NCBI GenBank assembly: GCA_032690845.1
Contig: CM064426.1
Coordinates: 42,526,101 to 42,590,100 of the forward strand
Reading direction: 5' to 3'
DNA length: 64,000 nt
Origin: Eleusine coracana subsp. coracana
Taxonomy: Eukaryota > Streptophyta > Magnoliopsida > Poales > Poaceae
Notes under the pieces: model-generated
Database searches by the model: none
Told to the model about the DNA's origin: nothing
Seen by the model: only the letters and a program-made list of their open reading frames with translations
Shown: one piece after another, positions 46,547-58,231 of the stretch
Layout: every line of letters starts with the position of its first letter
How positions within the stretch are numbered: the first letter of the stretch is position 1
Made by a program: the position numbers and the translations under genes

Positions 46547-47735
46547 ATGGTGCAAACTCGGAATCAAGATGATCCTGAGAGCTCTCAGCAGGAAGCTAAT
46601 GCTCAGCCATCGCTGGCAAAGGTTTTGGCTGCCGCGCTCAACCGACAGCAGAACAACTCCGAGTTGCTCTGCCGATTGGTTGATATCATGTCCTACTTGG
46701 CTGGACATGGGGGCAACCGCAACAACAACCACCAGCCCCGACTTTTTGGGTACGCATCCGTCGACTTTCGAGCGTGCTAGAGAACCTTTGGATGCCGACC
46801 ACTGGCTGCGCTACGAAGAGTCTAAGATCGGTCTGCTCGACTGCACTGAGCACCAGAAGGTGCTATTTGCCACCTAGCAACTCCAGGGCCCTGCTGGTGC
46901 CTGGTGGGCGAGCTACGCCGCTTCACTACCTGCTGGACACCGGATCGAGTGGAATGAGTTCTGGACCGCTTTTCGAGCTTATTTCATTCCAGTCGGTCTT
47001 GCACAGAGGAAGCTTCAGGAGTTCATGGATCTGAAGGAAGGAGGGAGGAGTGTCCTCCAATACTCTGAGGCATTCAACCATCTTGCTCAGTATGTTATGG
47101 AGTATGTCAACACTGAGGCGAAGAAGAGTTATGCTTTCCTGCATGGCATGAATGCCACATTGAAGGAGCGTATGACCTGGCAGATGATCGACACCTACAA
47201 CGACTTGGTCAATGCTGCTATTGTCCAGGAGGGTGCCATGAGCCAAGTTGAGAAAGATGAGCGCAAGAGGAAGGCCCCTGCTAGTGCCTCTGCTGCCCCA
47301 CAGGCGAAGCATCGCCTGGTGTACACCTCCCTGTCTGGACAGTGGTATCGGACATCCCCGTAGCAGCAGTTTCAGCGCTCGAGGCCACAGTAGCAGCAGC
47401 ACTTCCCGCCTCGTGTACCGTACCAGCAGTAGCACACTTAGTACCGTGCACCCTACCAGCAGCAGGGAAGATAGAATGCACGTGCTCCACATCCTGCAAG
47501 TCGTGGAGGCAACTACTCGTGCTACAACTATGGTCGCACTGACCATTTTACTAAGGAATGTACAGCACCCAGGCACAACAACAACAACAATCAGCACCCT
47601 CCACAGGACAAGAATGTGAATGCACCGTCTCGTGGTGCCCAAGTGAACTACACCAGCGATGAAAATATTCCTCAGGGTGACCTCGTGTTGACCGGTATGC
47701 TCTCACTTTACCGCTAGCCTGTTCTCACTCTTTGA
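46547..47735 (+). pseudogene. gag: Gag of chromovirus C
   Basis: Starts MVQTRNQDDPESSQQ at 46547. A shift near 46745 moves the capsid core into another frame: FERAREPLDADHWLR, QLQGPAGAWWASY, MDLKEGGRSVLQYSEAFNHLAQY. Stops at 46875, 47361, 47394, 47430 and 47439 are TAG at Gln positions. The zinc knuckle region reads CYNYGRTDHFTKEC (about 47518-47560), with the second Cys changed to Tyr, so zinc binding would be lost. A 1-base deletion near 47730 shifts into the protease frame. Confidence 0.9.
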
Positions 47736-50700
47736 TTCTGGTGCTACTCATAATTTTATTAGCAGAACTTGTGTGCAAAAACATAATCTCCACACCACCA
47801 CTATAAATCAATGCTTTACTATCCGTTCTCCAGCTGGACAAATTCTAGCTAATGAAATAGTATACAAGGCTCCACTAGAAATCAACCGGAAAATCTACCC
47901 CACTGATTTTATCATGCTCCACAATCAAGAAATTGACCTAATTATTGGCATGATGTGGATGAAAACCCATAGAGCCATGTTGGATATAGGGCCCCGTGTC
48001 GTTCATTTGAACTCTCCCTTGCATGGCCCAGACACACTTTCTCTTAGTATCACCTCCCCGAGAATTCCGATTGTCTATCAAATGGAAGGACTATCGCTTG
48101 AGAGTATTCCTGTTGTCTGTGAGTATCACGACGTATTCCCTGAAGATATTTCTTGTCTCCCACCTGACCGTGAAGTGGAATTCAAGATTGAGCTTCAGCC
48201 AGGAACTTCTCTAGTATTTCGTCGACCGTATAAGATGGCTCCAAATGAGCTAGCTGAGTTGAAGAAGCAGTTGAATGAGTTGCTGGAAAAACGATTCATT
48301 CGCCCAAGTACTTCACCTTGGGGCTGTCCCGCTATTTTTGTGAAAAAGAAGGACAAGTCTCTGCGGCTTGTTGTTGATTATCGGCCTCTCAATGAGGTCA
48401 CTATCAAGAATAAATACCCGCTGCCCCATATTGATATTCTTTTTGATCAATTGGTTGGTGCCAAAGTCTTTTAAAAAATTGACCTTCGGTCAGGATATCA
48501 TCAGATCAAGATCAGAGCGGAAGATATTCCGAAGACTGCATTCTCTACTAGATATGGGTTATTCAAATATCTAGTGATGTCTTTTGGATTGACAAATGCA
48601 CCTGCCTATTTCATGTATCTCATGAATTCAGTTTTCATGCCAGAACTGGACAAATTTGTGGTGGTATTCATTGATGACATTTTTATCTATTCGAAGTCCA
48701 AGGAAGAACATGCTGAACATCTTCGTATTGTTCTTCAACATCTACGGGACCATAAGCTGTTTGCAAAATTCAGCAAGTGTGAATTTTGGTTGGACCATGT
48801 GCCATTCCTTGGTCACATAGTATCAGCCGAAGGTATCTCGGTAGACCCAAGCAAGGTCCAAGATGTGCTGGACTGGAAACCGCCTACTACTATCCATCAA
48901 GTTCGTAGTTTCCTCGGACTAGCTGGATATTATCGTAGGTTCATTCCTAATTTTTCTCAATTGACCAAGCCCATCACAGAGCTGTTGAAAAAGGATAAGA
49001 AATTTAATTGGAGCAGTGATTGTGAAGAAGCATTTCAGAAATTGAAGAAATTGTTGACTACTGCCATAGTATTGGCTCAACCAGACATCACCAAGCCGTT
49101 CGACGTGTATTGTGATGCATCTGGGATAGGACTTAGGGGTGTGCTCATGCAGAGTGGCCATGTCATTGCCTATGCATCTCAGCAACTACGAAAGCATGAA
49201 GAGCATTATCCAACTCATGATTTGGAACTAGCTGAAGTTGTACTTGCACTAAAAGTCTGGTGGCATTATTTGCTCGGGAATTTAGTGCACATCTATACAG
49301 ATCACAAGAGCTTGAAGTACATCTTTACTCAAACTGATCTGAACATGAGACAACAACAATGGCTAGAACTGATCAAGGATTATAATTTGGAAATTCATTA
49401 TCACCCAGGCAAGGCTAATGTGGTCATCGACGCTCTGAGTCGGAAGGTACACTGCAATAATCTGGTGCTAGACCGCATCATTGAATCTAGTATCACAGAA
49501 CCTAGCCTACATGTATTGCATGCCCTAGTGATCAGCAATCTCAGTATTCATTCCGCCATTCCTGATGAAGTCATTGCTGCACAAAAACGAGACATTGGAA
49601 TGAAGTACATTCGAGAGAACATTAAGAATGGCAAGGCAAAATACTTCACACAAGATTCAGATGGTACTCTGTGGTTCAATAACCGTCTAGTAGTACCCAA
49701 GGATTTCAATCTTCGTCGCAAAATCTTGGATGAAGCTCATCACTCTAAGTACTCTATTCATCCTGGAAGTAACAAGATGTACCAGGACTTGAAGAAGAAT
49801 TTCTGGTGGACAAGAATGAAGCGAGAAGTTGCCCGGTATGTCATGGAGTGTGATACCTGTCAGAGAGTCAAGGCCGACCATTTGAAACAGGCCGGACTAC
49901 TTCAACCATGGAGTATTCCCACCTGGAAATGGGAAGACATCAGCATGGATTTCATTGTTGGCCTCCCTCTCACTTCTCGGAAGAAGGATTCGATTTGGTT
50001 CATTGTGGATAGACTCACAAAATCTGCTCACTTCCAACCAGTCAACACCAGATACAACGTATGATAGTATGCAGAACTATACATAGCAAGAATTTTGTGT
50101 CTTCATGGAGTACCCAAGACCATTGTTTCAGACCGTGGTTCACAGTTTGTTGCTCGTTTCTGGGAACAGCTGCATGCATCTCTGGGTACAAGATTGATTT
50201 GGAGTTCTACTTACCATGCCACTACCGATGGACAAACAGAGCGTGTCAACCAGATTTTGGAAGATATGCTTACAACATGTGTTTTAATACATGGTGGTAA
50301 TTGGGATAAGTACTTACCATATGCGGAATTCTCATACAACAACAGTTACCAAGAAAGTGTAAAAATGTCTCCATTTGAAGCACTCTACAGTCGGAGTTGT
50401 AGAACACTGTTAAACTGGTCTGAACCTGGAGAAAGAGTAACCTTTGCTCCTTATCTTGTCAAGGATGTAGAAGAAAAGGTTCGAACCATTCAGGCAAATC
50501 TCAAGGCTGCTAAATATCATCAAGAAAAATATGCAAACCGATGACGTAGGCCACTGTTTTTCAACAAGGATGATTTTGTCTATCTCCGAGTATCACCAAT
50601 GAAGGGCATTCAATATTTTGGAATCAAAGGAAAATTAGCACCCTGCTATATCGGTCCTTTCAAAATATTGGAGAGATGTGGTCAAGTAGCATACTAGCTG

Positions 50701-51036
50701 GAGTTACCTACTAATCTATCTAGAGTGCATAGCATGTTTCATGTACCACAAATAAAACGGTGTCTCAAACCTCCAGTAGATATTGTCTTGGAAGAGTATG
50801 ATCATCTTCAACCAGATCTCACATACTCTGAGCAACCAATAAAAATCCTTGATGAAAAAGAATGCACAACTCGTAAGAGAACCATCAAATTCTATAAAGT
50901 ACAATTGAGTAATCACTCAGAAGATGAATCCACCTAGGAATCTGAGGAATTTTTTAGTACCCATTATCCGAAATTCTGGTCTTCTTTCTCAGGTAAAATT
51001 TTGTCACACCCCCTCTCTAGTCTGCTTTGTTCTTAA
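47736..51036 (+). pseudogene. pol: Pol of chromovirus C
   Basis: Best-preserved pol here: a single frame with stops at 48472 (TAA), 50062 (TGA), 50542 (TGA), about 50695 (TAG) and 50935 (TAG). Protease keeps DSGATHNFIS (about 47736). Reverse transcriptase has VVFIDDIFIYSKS (about 48662-48700). RNase H has FDVYCDASGIGLRGVL (about 49100), with Arg-Gly where relatives have Gly-Cys. Integrase has the HHCC finger (HHSKYSIHPGSNKM...CDTC, 49738-49860), MDFIVGLPLT (about 49945), VSDRGSQFVARF (about 50125) and TDGQTERVNQ (about 50225). The chromodomain lies at about 50850-50960. The 496-codon stretch 48574-50064 is uninterrupted. Closest to element D. Confidence 0.93.
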
Positions 51037-51069
51037 TCTCGGGGCGAGATTTCTTTAAGGAGGAAGGGC
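51035..51069 (+). other. Palindrome and polypurine tract of C
   Basis: AATCTCGGGGCGAGATT (51035-51051) is followed by TCTTTAAGGAGGAAGGGC, abutting the 3' LTR at 51070. Confidence 0.8.
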
Positions 51070-54000
51070 TGTGACACCTAGGTGTCCTGACTTCAATAAA
51101 CAAGTACATTAAGAATTAATTGGAGCAAGAATGAAGCATGAAATAATAGAGTAAGTTAAAAATTTGAACTTCTTTAAGTTAAACAAAACCCCTGAAAGCA
51201 AAATGTGAAGCAAATAAAATTTTTCCATATAACACATGCCAAATAAATACATAATCATTATGGTAATAATAAACATAATTATAGAGCAAAAATGAAGATT
51301 TTATCTTAATTAGAAGTGCCCAAATAATTAAGTTAAGCCTTAAAACCTTTCAAATTTAAATTTGAATTCTAAATTAATTGTCTCAATTCTGGACAAATGG
51401 ACCCCACCAGAGCCTCACAAATATCTTTGAGGACCTATATGCAAAATTCTAGTTCAACTGGACACTTGTAGCATTTGGGAATTAAATTAAAACTAAAAAC
51501 GAACCTTTCTGTAATCTTTTCAAAAGCTGGGGGTCCCTCTACAAAATTGCCATCATCTTCCTCCTGGCACTGGCCGATTCCCGCCCGCGCGCGCCAGCGC
51601 GATTCCCTGCCATCGCTGCCTTCTCGGGACTCGATCCTGCACTTCCACGCCTCCACATTCGTCGCTGTCGCGTCATCGCTGCCGCCCAGCCGCTAGCTGC
51701 CGCTGACGCGTGCTTCTTTTCTTCTGCCCAAGATCGCCGTGCTCTCTGTTTTCGGCCGAAGCCAACTATCGCCGCGCTCGCCCTGCTGCCTTGGGACTCG
51801 GAGCCGCACTCGCCGATGAAACATCGCATTGCCATGCCCAACCCGCTGCTCCCTCCGCCAAGGCACTCTACAAGACAACAACCAACCGAGTCACTTTTTC
51901 CTCTGCCCATGCCGCCATGGCTGATGCCGCCCCGTGATTCCTGGCAACCGACCATTTCCCGTGGCCCGGCAACATCAGCACGCATGCGCACCCAGCAGCA
52001 GACGCGTCCTATCGCCACTTTTCCGCATGCCACTGCAAGCCAAGGACTTGAGAGCTTTTGCTCTGCCCAAGCCGACATAGCCATTGGCCGAGCTCCATCA
52101 ATTCGCTCGCCACGCTGCTCCCGGCCGCTCGACCCCATGTGCTCTCTCCTGCGCAACCGCAACGGCTCCCTCGTGAACCCACCACATGAACCTCTCGGCC
52201 TATAAATCCCCCCCCCCCTCGGCCATTTCTGCATCCCCTGCCCCGCCATTGTCGAGTACAAGCTCGAACTCGCATTTACCTCGCTACACCGCCTCCCCGG
52301 CCTACCATCTCCACCCGTACGCCACGCCTGATTCCTCTCTACACTCCAATTCCATGGCTGAGCCAGCCATCGCGTGAGTTGGGCTAATTGGAGGAATTCA
52401 AAATCCTGCTCCCCGACGGTCGCCGTGGATACACCTCAAAATCCGCCAATTCTGGTAAGCCTCGCCCCTCTTTCTTTCCTCTCGTTCCTGCGCAACCCGC
52501 GGCCGATCGCGTCTGACTCTTTTCCCTGTTGTTTTCGTGCGCAAGGACGCCGCCATAACTCTTTTCCCCGGCTGACTCTCTCTACGCCGTTGTGTTCAAG
52601 TTGCCTTGCCAATAAGCACCACCTCCCAGCCCTCCTCGGTGGACGACGACATGATGTCGGCCATCCTCTCGCCCCCTTGAAGCTCTAGGCGAAGACGGCG
52701 TCCATGTTCGCGCCTCGTAGCAAAAATGTGAAGCCGCCGAACCTCGTCTCTCCACCACCACTTGTCGCCGACTACCGTCTGGTGAGTTTCCCACCTCGCG
52801 ATCACCACCACTGGCTTCGCCTTGATGCGCTGACCATGATCGAGCTATCACGACGAGTTTTTGCCACGCAACGCACCCTATGGCAAGCCCTCCGGCGAGC
52901 TCCGGCCACGTGTTGTCGCACTCCAGCGAAGCCGACTGGCAGCCAAGCTGGCGCCTACTGGCTCTGACATGGCCCTGACGTGGCTGCCACGAGGCGCTGA
53001 CGCGGCGCTGACTCAGCGATGACTTAGTTGTTTAATATCCAGAAAATATCAGGAAATGCTGAGAACGTCTAAAATGCATAGTAAATTCATTTTAAATCCA
53101 AATGACCTCAAACCAATCTTGTTAGCTTCATAATAATATGCTTCATTTTAGTAAAATGATAACCAGCTGCCCATATCAATATATTTTAGTTAATTAAATA
53201 CCTTGTGTAAGCACTAATTCATTCCTTAATAATTCTAGGAATGGAATTTAATTCTAATAGTTTGCATGCACTGTTATTTCTTGTTAATACATCACCCTGA
53301 TTTTTTGGTTAAGATAATTTTGCAATATTTCATACTCAATTAATTATTTATTGCTCTAACTTGAATAAAATCTAGTATTAAATTATTAATGTCCAGAAGC
53401 TATAACTTGGTTAAAATAAAGTTCATATCCCTACTAGTTTATATCCCTACTAGTGTCTATGTTTAAATTATTGCATTAGGTCATAGGAGTTGATTGGAAC
53501 CCACCTTGCATGTTACCACAAATGACCGATGTTGCTATTAATAGAACTTGGTAGGCTTGATACTATACTGCTATGCTTAGTAATTAATAGTTTCGATATA
53601 AGTTATTACTATGGAATAGACTTGATCACTAAATTTGAACTTATAAAAGAAGTTTACTTTAGATGTATGGCCGGGCAGGGAATTATGCATGTATAGGTTG
53701 CAGCCACAGATGGGTGTTGACTACGGTAGCCCTGCCTTGCCCACCCTAGGACCTGTCCGTGGTCGGCCCCTTGGTCAAGTATTGAATAGTACCAAATAAA
53801 TGCTAGTTTATGGGCACTAGTAAACTGACATAGCCGTAAAGGTCACTTGCATTAAAGACGATTAAGGTCCGTTGGTCGTTGACCCTTCTGCTGCTGGAGT
53901 GGGCGGTTCATACCGCAAAGTACTGTTAGTAGAACGACATGCCCACTCGATGTCACCACACCCGGTCTGAGGTGTGGGTGCTTTTCTTGTGAAAGGTTGC

Positions 54001-54763
54001 CATATACGACCTTAATTGGTGTGTATGCGTCGTGTATTTCGGGTTTTCCCAGCTTGTGTAAATCGATTGCAATTGATGTCCCTCGCAGTAATGAGTACCA
54101 CTTGGTCACCGCGCCAATCACGTAGTTGCACCTGATATTATGGAATGGATTATGTTGGTTATTGATGCTAATTATTATTATTATTACTGCTCTTATGTTG
54201 CACTTACTTTGTGTACTATTTTATTACCTTATGATGCTTCACTAAAGTTACATTTCTGCTCTACCCAATTAAATTGAGAAAATTAAACTTGATAGAACTA
54301 ATAGGTTGCATAGTGCGAGTCCTTTCAAACAAGCCACCTATTAGAGCCATTGCATGTCTAGGTTTTTGAAGGGTAAGTCTTGCTGAGTAATTAGTACTCA
54401 GGCTTTATGCTTTTGTGGTTTTTAGGTATTGAAGAGATAGAATTGCCTATAGATGTGTTGCCTTGGGACATGCAGGTCCCTGAGGGTTGGACTGCCCACT
54501 AGGAGTCTGACCTTCCTCCGTAGTGACTGTTGTGTGCTGCTAGAGTGATGGTTCCATGGGCATGAATCATCACTATGGTGTGTCGTCGAGCTCGTAGATC
54601 TTATTGTTATTATGCTTCTGCTATTTTTGAAACCTCATGAACTTGTAATTCCGCTGCACTTTGATGTAATAATTAAACTTAAATATTGGATCATTGTTGT
54701 ATTATCAAGTGTCTATGTTATTAGCACCTTCGGGACCTCGATCCTCCGGGAAGGGGCGCCTCA
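51070..54763 (+). repeat. 3' LTR of chromovirus C
   Basis: Runs from TGTGACACCTAGGTGTCCTG to ...GGGAAGGGGCGCCTCA, 3694 bp. It holds a GC-rich block (about 51535-53020) with a TATA box at its centre. The sequence after 54763 (CTAGGGTTC) is the interior of Sirevirus F, so C is inserted in F. The right half of the target duplication would be CTAGG; the left half was deleted. Confidence 0.92.
52201..52207 (+). promoter_or_regulatory. TATA box in LTR of C
   Basis: CTCGGCCTATAAATCCC lies inside the GC-rich block, followed by a C run and CT-rich sequence typical of plant transcription starts. This would place the start of the element's RNA near 52230-52240. The 5' LTR copy of this site was deleted. 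Confidence 0.55.
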
Positions 54764-56484
54764 CTAGGGTTCTTTGGAGCCTAGAAATTAGATAGTAATT
54801 TTCTTGGACTAGGACTTTATTTTCCTCCCTAGTGATTACAAGCTTGTCCTTAGGAGACACACACACCTCACATGGTTCTGGAAAGACGTTGGAGCGAGTC
54901 TCAATGAGCAGGTTGGACTCAAGATCTTTGACTTTGAGGGTTTGAGCCTCCAACTCACTTGTGAGCTTGGGGCACTTCTGACATGCACCCAAACGAGTCA
55001 TCCTAGCTTTGAATTCATCAAACTCCTTGAGGGCACTCTCAAGCTGACTGGCAACTTGAGAAAGCACACTCTCCCTCCGACTTAGGTCATTCATCACAAC
55101 TTGACAAGACTCACACTCAGCAGCAATATCAACACAAGCAAGCTTAGACCTAAGCGAAGCAATTTCAAAATCAGCACTCTCCAACTTAGACTTAAGCTCT
55201 CTACTCTCACGAACAGCACTACGAAGCTTATCATCTTACAAGAGCAGAACATCACGCAAATGATCATGTTGAGAAGAGAGCTCATCAAGAGTGGGAGGTA
55301 CCTCGCTTGTGTCGGAGTCAGATCGAGAGTCTGTGTCGTGGTCATTCTTTGCCTTGAAGCAAAGCCCGGTGAAGTCTTCCTTCCTCTTGACTCATGGCTT
55401 TTCAACCTCCTCCTCCGAGCTTGTAAGGCCTTCGCTTGATGTGAGGTCAACATGGCTCAAGGCGGCAATGCAGGCGCGTGTTGGCGAACTTCTTGGAGTT
55501 CTTGCCCTTGTTGTAGAAGCGGTTCTTCTTCTACTTGAAGTCTTCAATGTTGTTGTCGTTGTACCCGGCCTTCTTCTTCTTGGGACAGCCAACATTGAAG
55601 TGTCCCGAGTCACCGCACTTGAAGCAGGTTCTTGAACCACCTCCTCTTCTCTCCTTCCGGTTTTTGTAGAACTTCCTAAACTTCCTTGTGAGCAAGGATA
55701 GCTCCTCATCAGGAATGCACTCAATCTGTTCATCGGAAGCTGCAACAAGAGAAGACAGAGCAAACTCCAAAGAAGACTTGTCAAGTGAGGGGTTAGTTCC
55801 ATAAGAAGCACAACTGTGATCACCCTTCTGAGAGCTAGAAAGCAAAGTCATGCTAGAAGTAGGAATAGCAAGATTAGGACGAGATTTCCTAGACAGTTCA
55901 TGAGATTTTAGCTTGCTATGCAGTTGCTCACAGTTCAAGGTATTGAATTCAGCAGTTTCTTCTAGAGCAGCAATTTTAACCCCCCAAACATTTTCATCAA
56001 GTGAGTACAGTAGTTGCTTAGCTCTATCATTATTATTGTACACAAGGTTACTACAAACCCGCAAGTTGCACACAATTGCCTCAAACCTACGAAAGGTGTC
56101 ATCTAGTGACTCGCCCAGTTTTTGTGCAAAGGTTTGGTACTGTCTATTATAAGAATCCTTACCCATAGACTTGACTTGATTGGTACCCTCATGGTACGTG
56201 CAAAGCTTAACCCAAATAGCATGAGCAGTGTCAAGGTGTGCAACGCGATCATGTTCACTTCTACCAAGTGCAGAGAGCAGAATGTTGATAGCTTTGGAGT
56301 TGTGTTCATACCTGTTCAACTCATTTGTGGAAGCGGTGTTGAGGTTGGCAGGTATGTTGTATTCTTGCTCAACGATGTCCCAGATAGCATGTCCTTGACT
56401 CAGGAGATAAGCCTTGGTCCGTGACTTCCAGTAGGGGAAGTCCTCTCCATCGAACATCCAGAGCTTGACCACACGCTTCTCCAT
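54764..56484 (-). pseudogene. gag: Gag of Sirevirus-like copia F, truncated
   Basis: The minus-strand start at 56484 (MEKRVVKLWMFDGEDFPYWKSR) gives a UBN2-type copia Gag: YWKSRTKAYLLSQGHAIWD, then MGKDSYNRQYQTFAQKLGESLDDTFRRFEAI, then a Ser/Arg-rich stretch. A CCHC zinc knuckle CFKCGDSGHFNVGC follows (about 55590-55635). A stop at 55531 and shifts then interrupt it. The long C-terminal coiled coil typical of Sireviruses continues in other frames to about 54770, with CPKLTSELEAQTLKVKDLES and CEVCVSPKDKLVITREENK. The gene is cut at 54763/54764 by the insertion of element C; pol is absent. Confidence 0.9.
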
Positions 56485-56532
56485 GTCACCTTCAAATCAC
56501 AAAGCCGGTGAAGGTCAACTAGTGATCAAACT

Positions 56533-56546
56533 GGCTCTAATACCAA
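56533..56546 (-). other. Primer binding site of F (tRNA-Met type)
   Basis: On the minus strand TTGGTATTAGAGCC lies one base after the LTR end CCTTCA. It has one mismatch to the tRNA-Met complement. Confidence 0.85.
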
Positions 56547-56796
56547 TTGAAGGACCGAGAAGGCGACCAGAGGGGGGTGAATGGGAGCCAATCAAAATTC
56601 TCCAAGAGAACTTGGCCTCTATCCCAAAAACAACCCAAGCCAACCTCCGAACCGATCACCAAGACAACACACACCAAGTCGTGGTGTACTAGCCTTAGGA
56701 GCGATCAAACACAACAAAGTAACACAACGGAATCAACAAGAAACAACAAGGACTCGAAATAGTCAAGAGATTCAAAACCTGACCTTACTGGGCCAC

Positions 56797-56931
56797 CACC
56801 GACAGTGCCGATCAAAGCCATCAGTAGTGCCGGTTGGCGTTATTGGCAGTGCCGGTGAGACCCATCAGTAGTGCTAGTGTGGGGTTCTGCACCCCACCGG
56901 CAGTGCCGGTCCTGGTCGTTGTCAGTGCCGA
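56797..56931. repeat. ACCGGCA-N-TGCCGGT palindromes in F
   Basis: Six copies of the odd-centred palindrome ACCGGCAGTGCCGGT or variants, with AGTGC at 56804, 56826, 56848, 56870, 56902 and 56924. Spacings are 22, 22, 22, 32 and 22 bp. Confidence 0.85.
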
Positions 56932-57466
56932 TTGATCCTGACAGAACAGCAAAAACTTTCGAGATTTTGGCAAATGTTCTCCAAAACATAATCAAACAAA
57001 CTCCAAATGATGCAATTTTTGGACCAATGAATCCTCAACACATCACGACACTATACCTAGAAGATCAACTCAATTGGCTCAAGAAATCATCACAAATTTC
57101 AGATGTTTTGCGAAGAACACCAAAAGGGGGAAATTTGAGAAATCCTTCAAATTGAAGGTGCTAGAGCTATGGTTCTGGTCAAGGACCTATGAAGGATTGT
57201 TCTAGCTCATCATAGCAACATGTTCCTTCAGAAATCTAGCCCAAAAACTCATCCAAAAAGGAGATCAAAATTCCCATGAAAATAGCTCCGAAAAAAGGGA
57301 AAAGAGAAACTCGGGATTTAGACAGAGAGGAAGATCTTGAGCATGAAAATAAATCTCATGTCATGGAAACATCCTTACAAGATCCATAGATACAAGGATT
57401 TTGAATGAAGTCCTAACACAAGGCTAAAGGGAAGAGAGGCACCTCTTCCACTTGCCTTACCTCTCC

Positions 57467-57473
57467 TTATATA
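57467..57473 (-). promoter_or_regulatory. TATA box in LTR of F
   Basis: The minus strand reads GGCCTATATAAGGAGAGG, a canonical plant TATA box about 920 bp upstream of the LTR's 3' end, in the right orientation for element F. Confidence 0.6.
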
Positions 57474-58231
57474 GGCCTAGGGTCTATGACCACTCTACCC
57501 TTGACCTACATAACACACCCACCTACCACCGGGGGCATAATCGTCCATATTTCGCCTCATCGCCTGAAAGCCATCGGACGCTTCACGTATTTGCTTCGTC
57601 TCAAAGCAAGATCCGTGTTGGTGCCACGTGTACCACCAACCACCGCCACCGGTTTTGAGGCCCAAACAGGGAAACCGCCTTGCACGCTTCTCAAAGCATG
57701 ACTTCTTGATGTCGAAGTGTGTCACCTTGTCCTACGATCTTGACTACCGGCAAGTCTCTACCAATCCCTGTCCATCGGGCCCCCTTGTCACTTGCACTGG
57801 CATCCCGTTCACCTTGACTTGGTCAACATGCCGTCTTCATCACCACCACGGTTTTGAGGCTCAACCACGAAACTGTCCGTGCTTCTTGCCTCTCCACGTG
57901 TACGGTGTGGATCACCCTTGACTTCACCCGACATCCCGTTCGTCCGGCCCCAAGTCCCATACTTGTGTCCGATCCTCTCGCTATTGACCGCCAAGTCGAC
58001 TCCAGTGACTGACACATCATGAGACAAGAAAGCACATTTCCCAACTCCTGCAGCATCACCAATATCTCCACCAACTCCGGTTAGTCGAAACCATAATCAT
58101 GCACACAGACATGCAATCCCCGAATTCCCGTATTTCAACTCAAACATCAAATCCGCTCATGTCAATTACTCATCACATATATTGCAAACCATGGCACGTA
58201 TCCACTTGGTTTCTCAGTACAGTTGTCTAGT

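Larger units (their letters stand above)
56548..58221 (-). repeat. 5' LTR of Sirevirus F
   Basis: Its 3' end on the minus strand is ...GGTCGCCTTCTCGGTCCTTCA, a characteristic Sirevirus LTR end. The outer edge is uncertain: a TG...CA pair is obtained if it starts TGTACTGAG at 58221, giving 1674 bp, but no partner LTR is available to confirm it. It contains six AGTGCCGG palindromes (56797-56931), a TATA box (57467-57473) and two diverged copies of a GGTTTTGAGGC(C/T)CAA segment near 57650 and 57851. Confidence 0.75.

Noticed and set aside
46926..47642. 238-codon minus-strand frame opposite gag of C
   Set aside because: It is the complement of a clear Retrotrans_gag gene, with no domain of its own.
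51539..52275. Long minus- and plus-strand frames in the GC-rich block of LTR C
   Set aside because: Same composition effect; they overlap a TATA box and show no conserved protein features.
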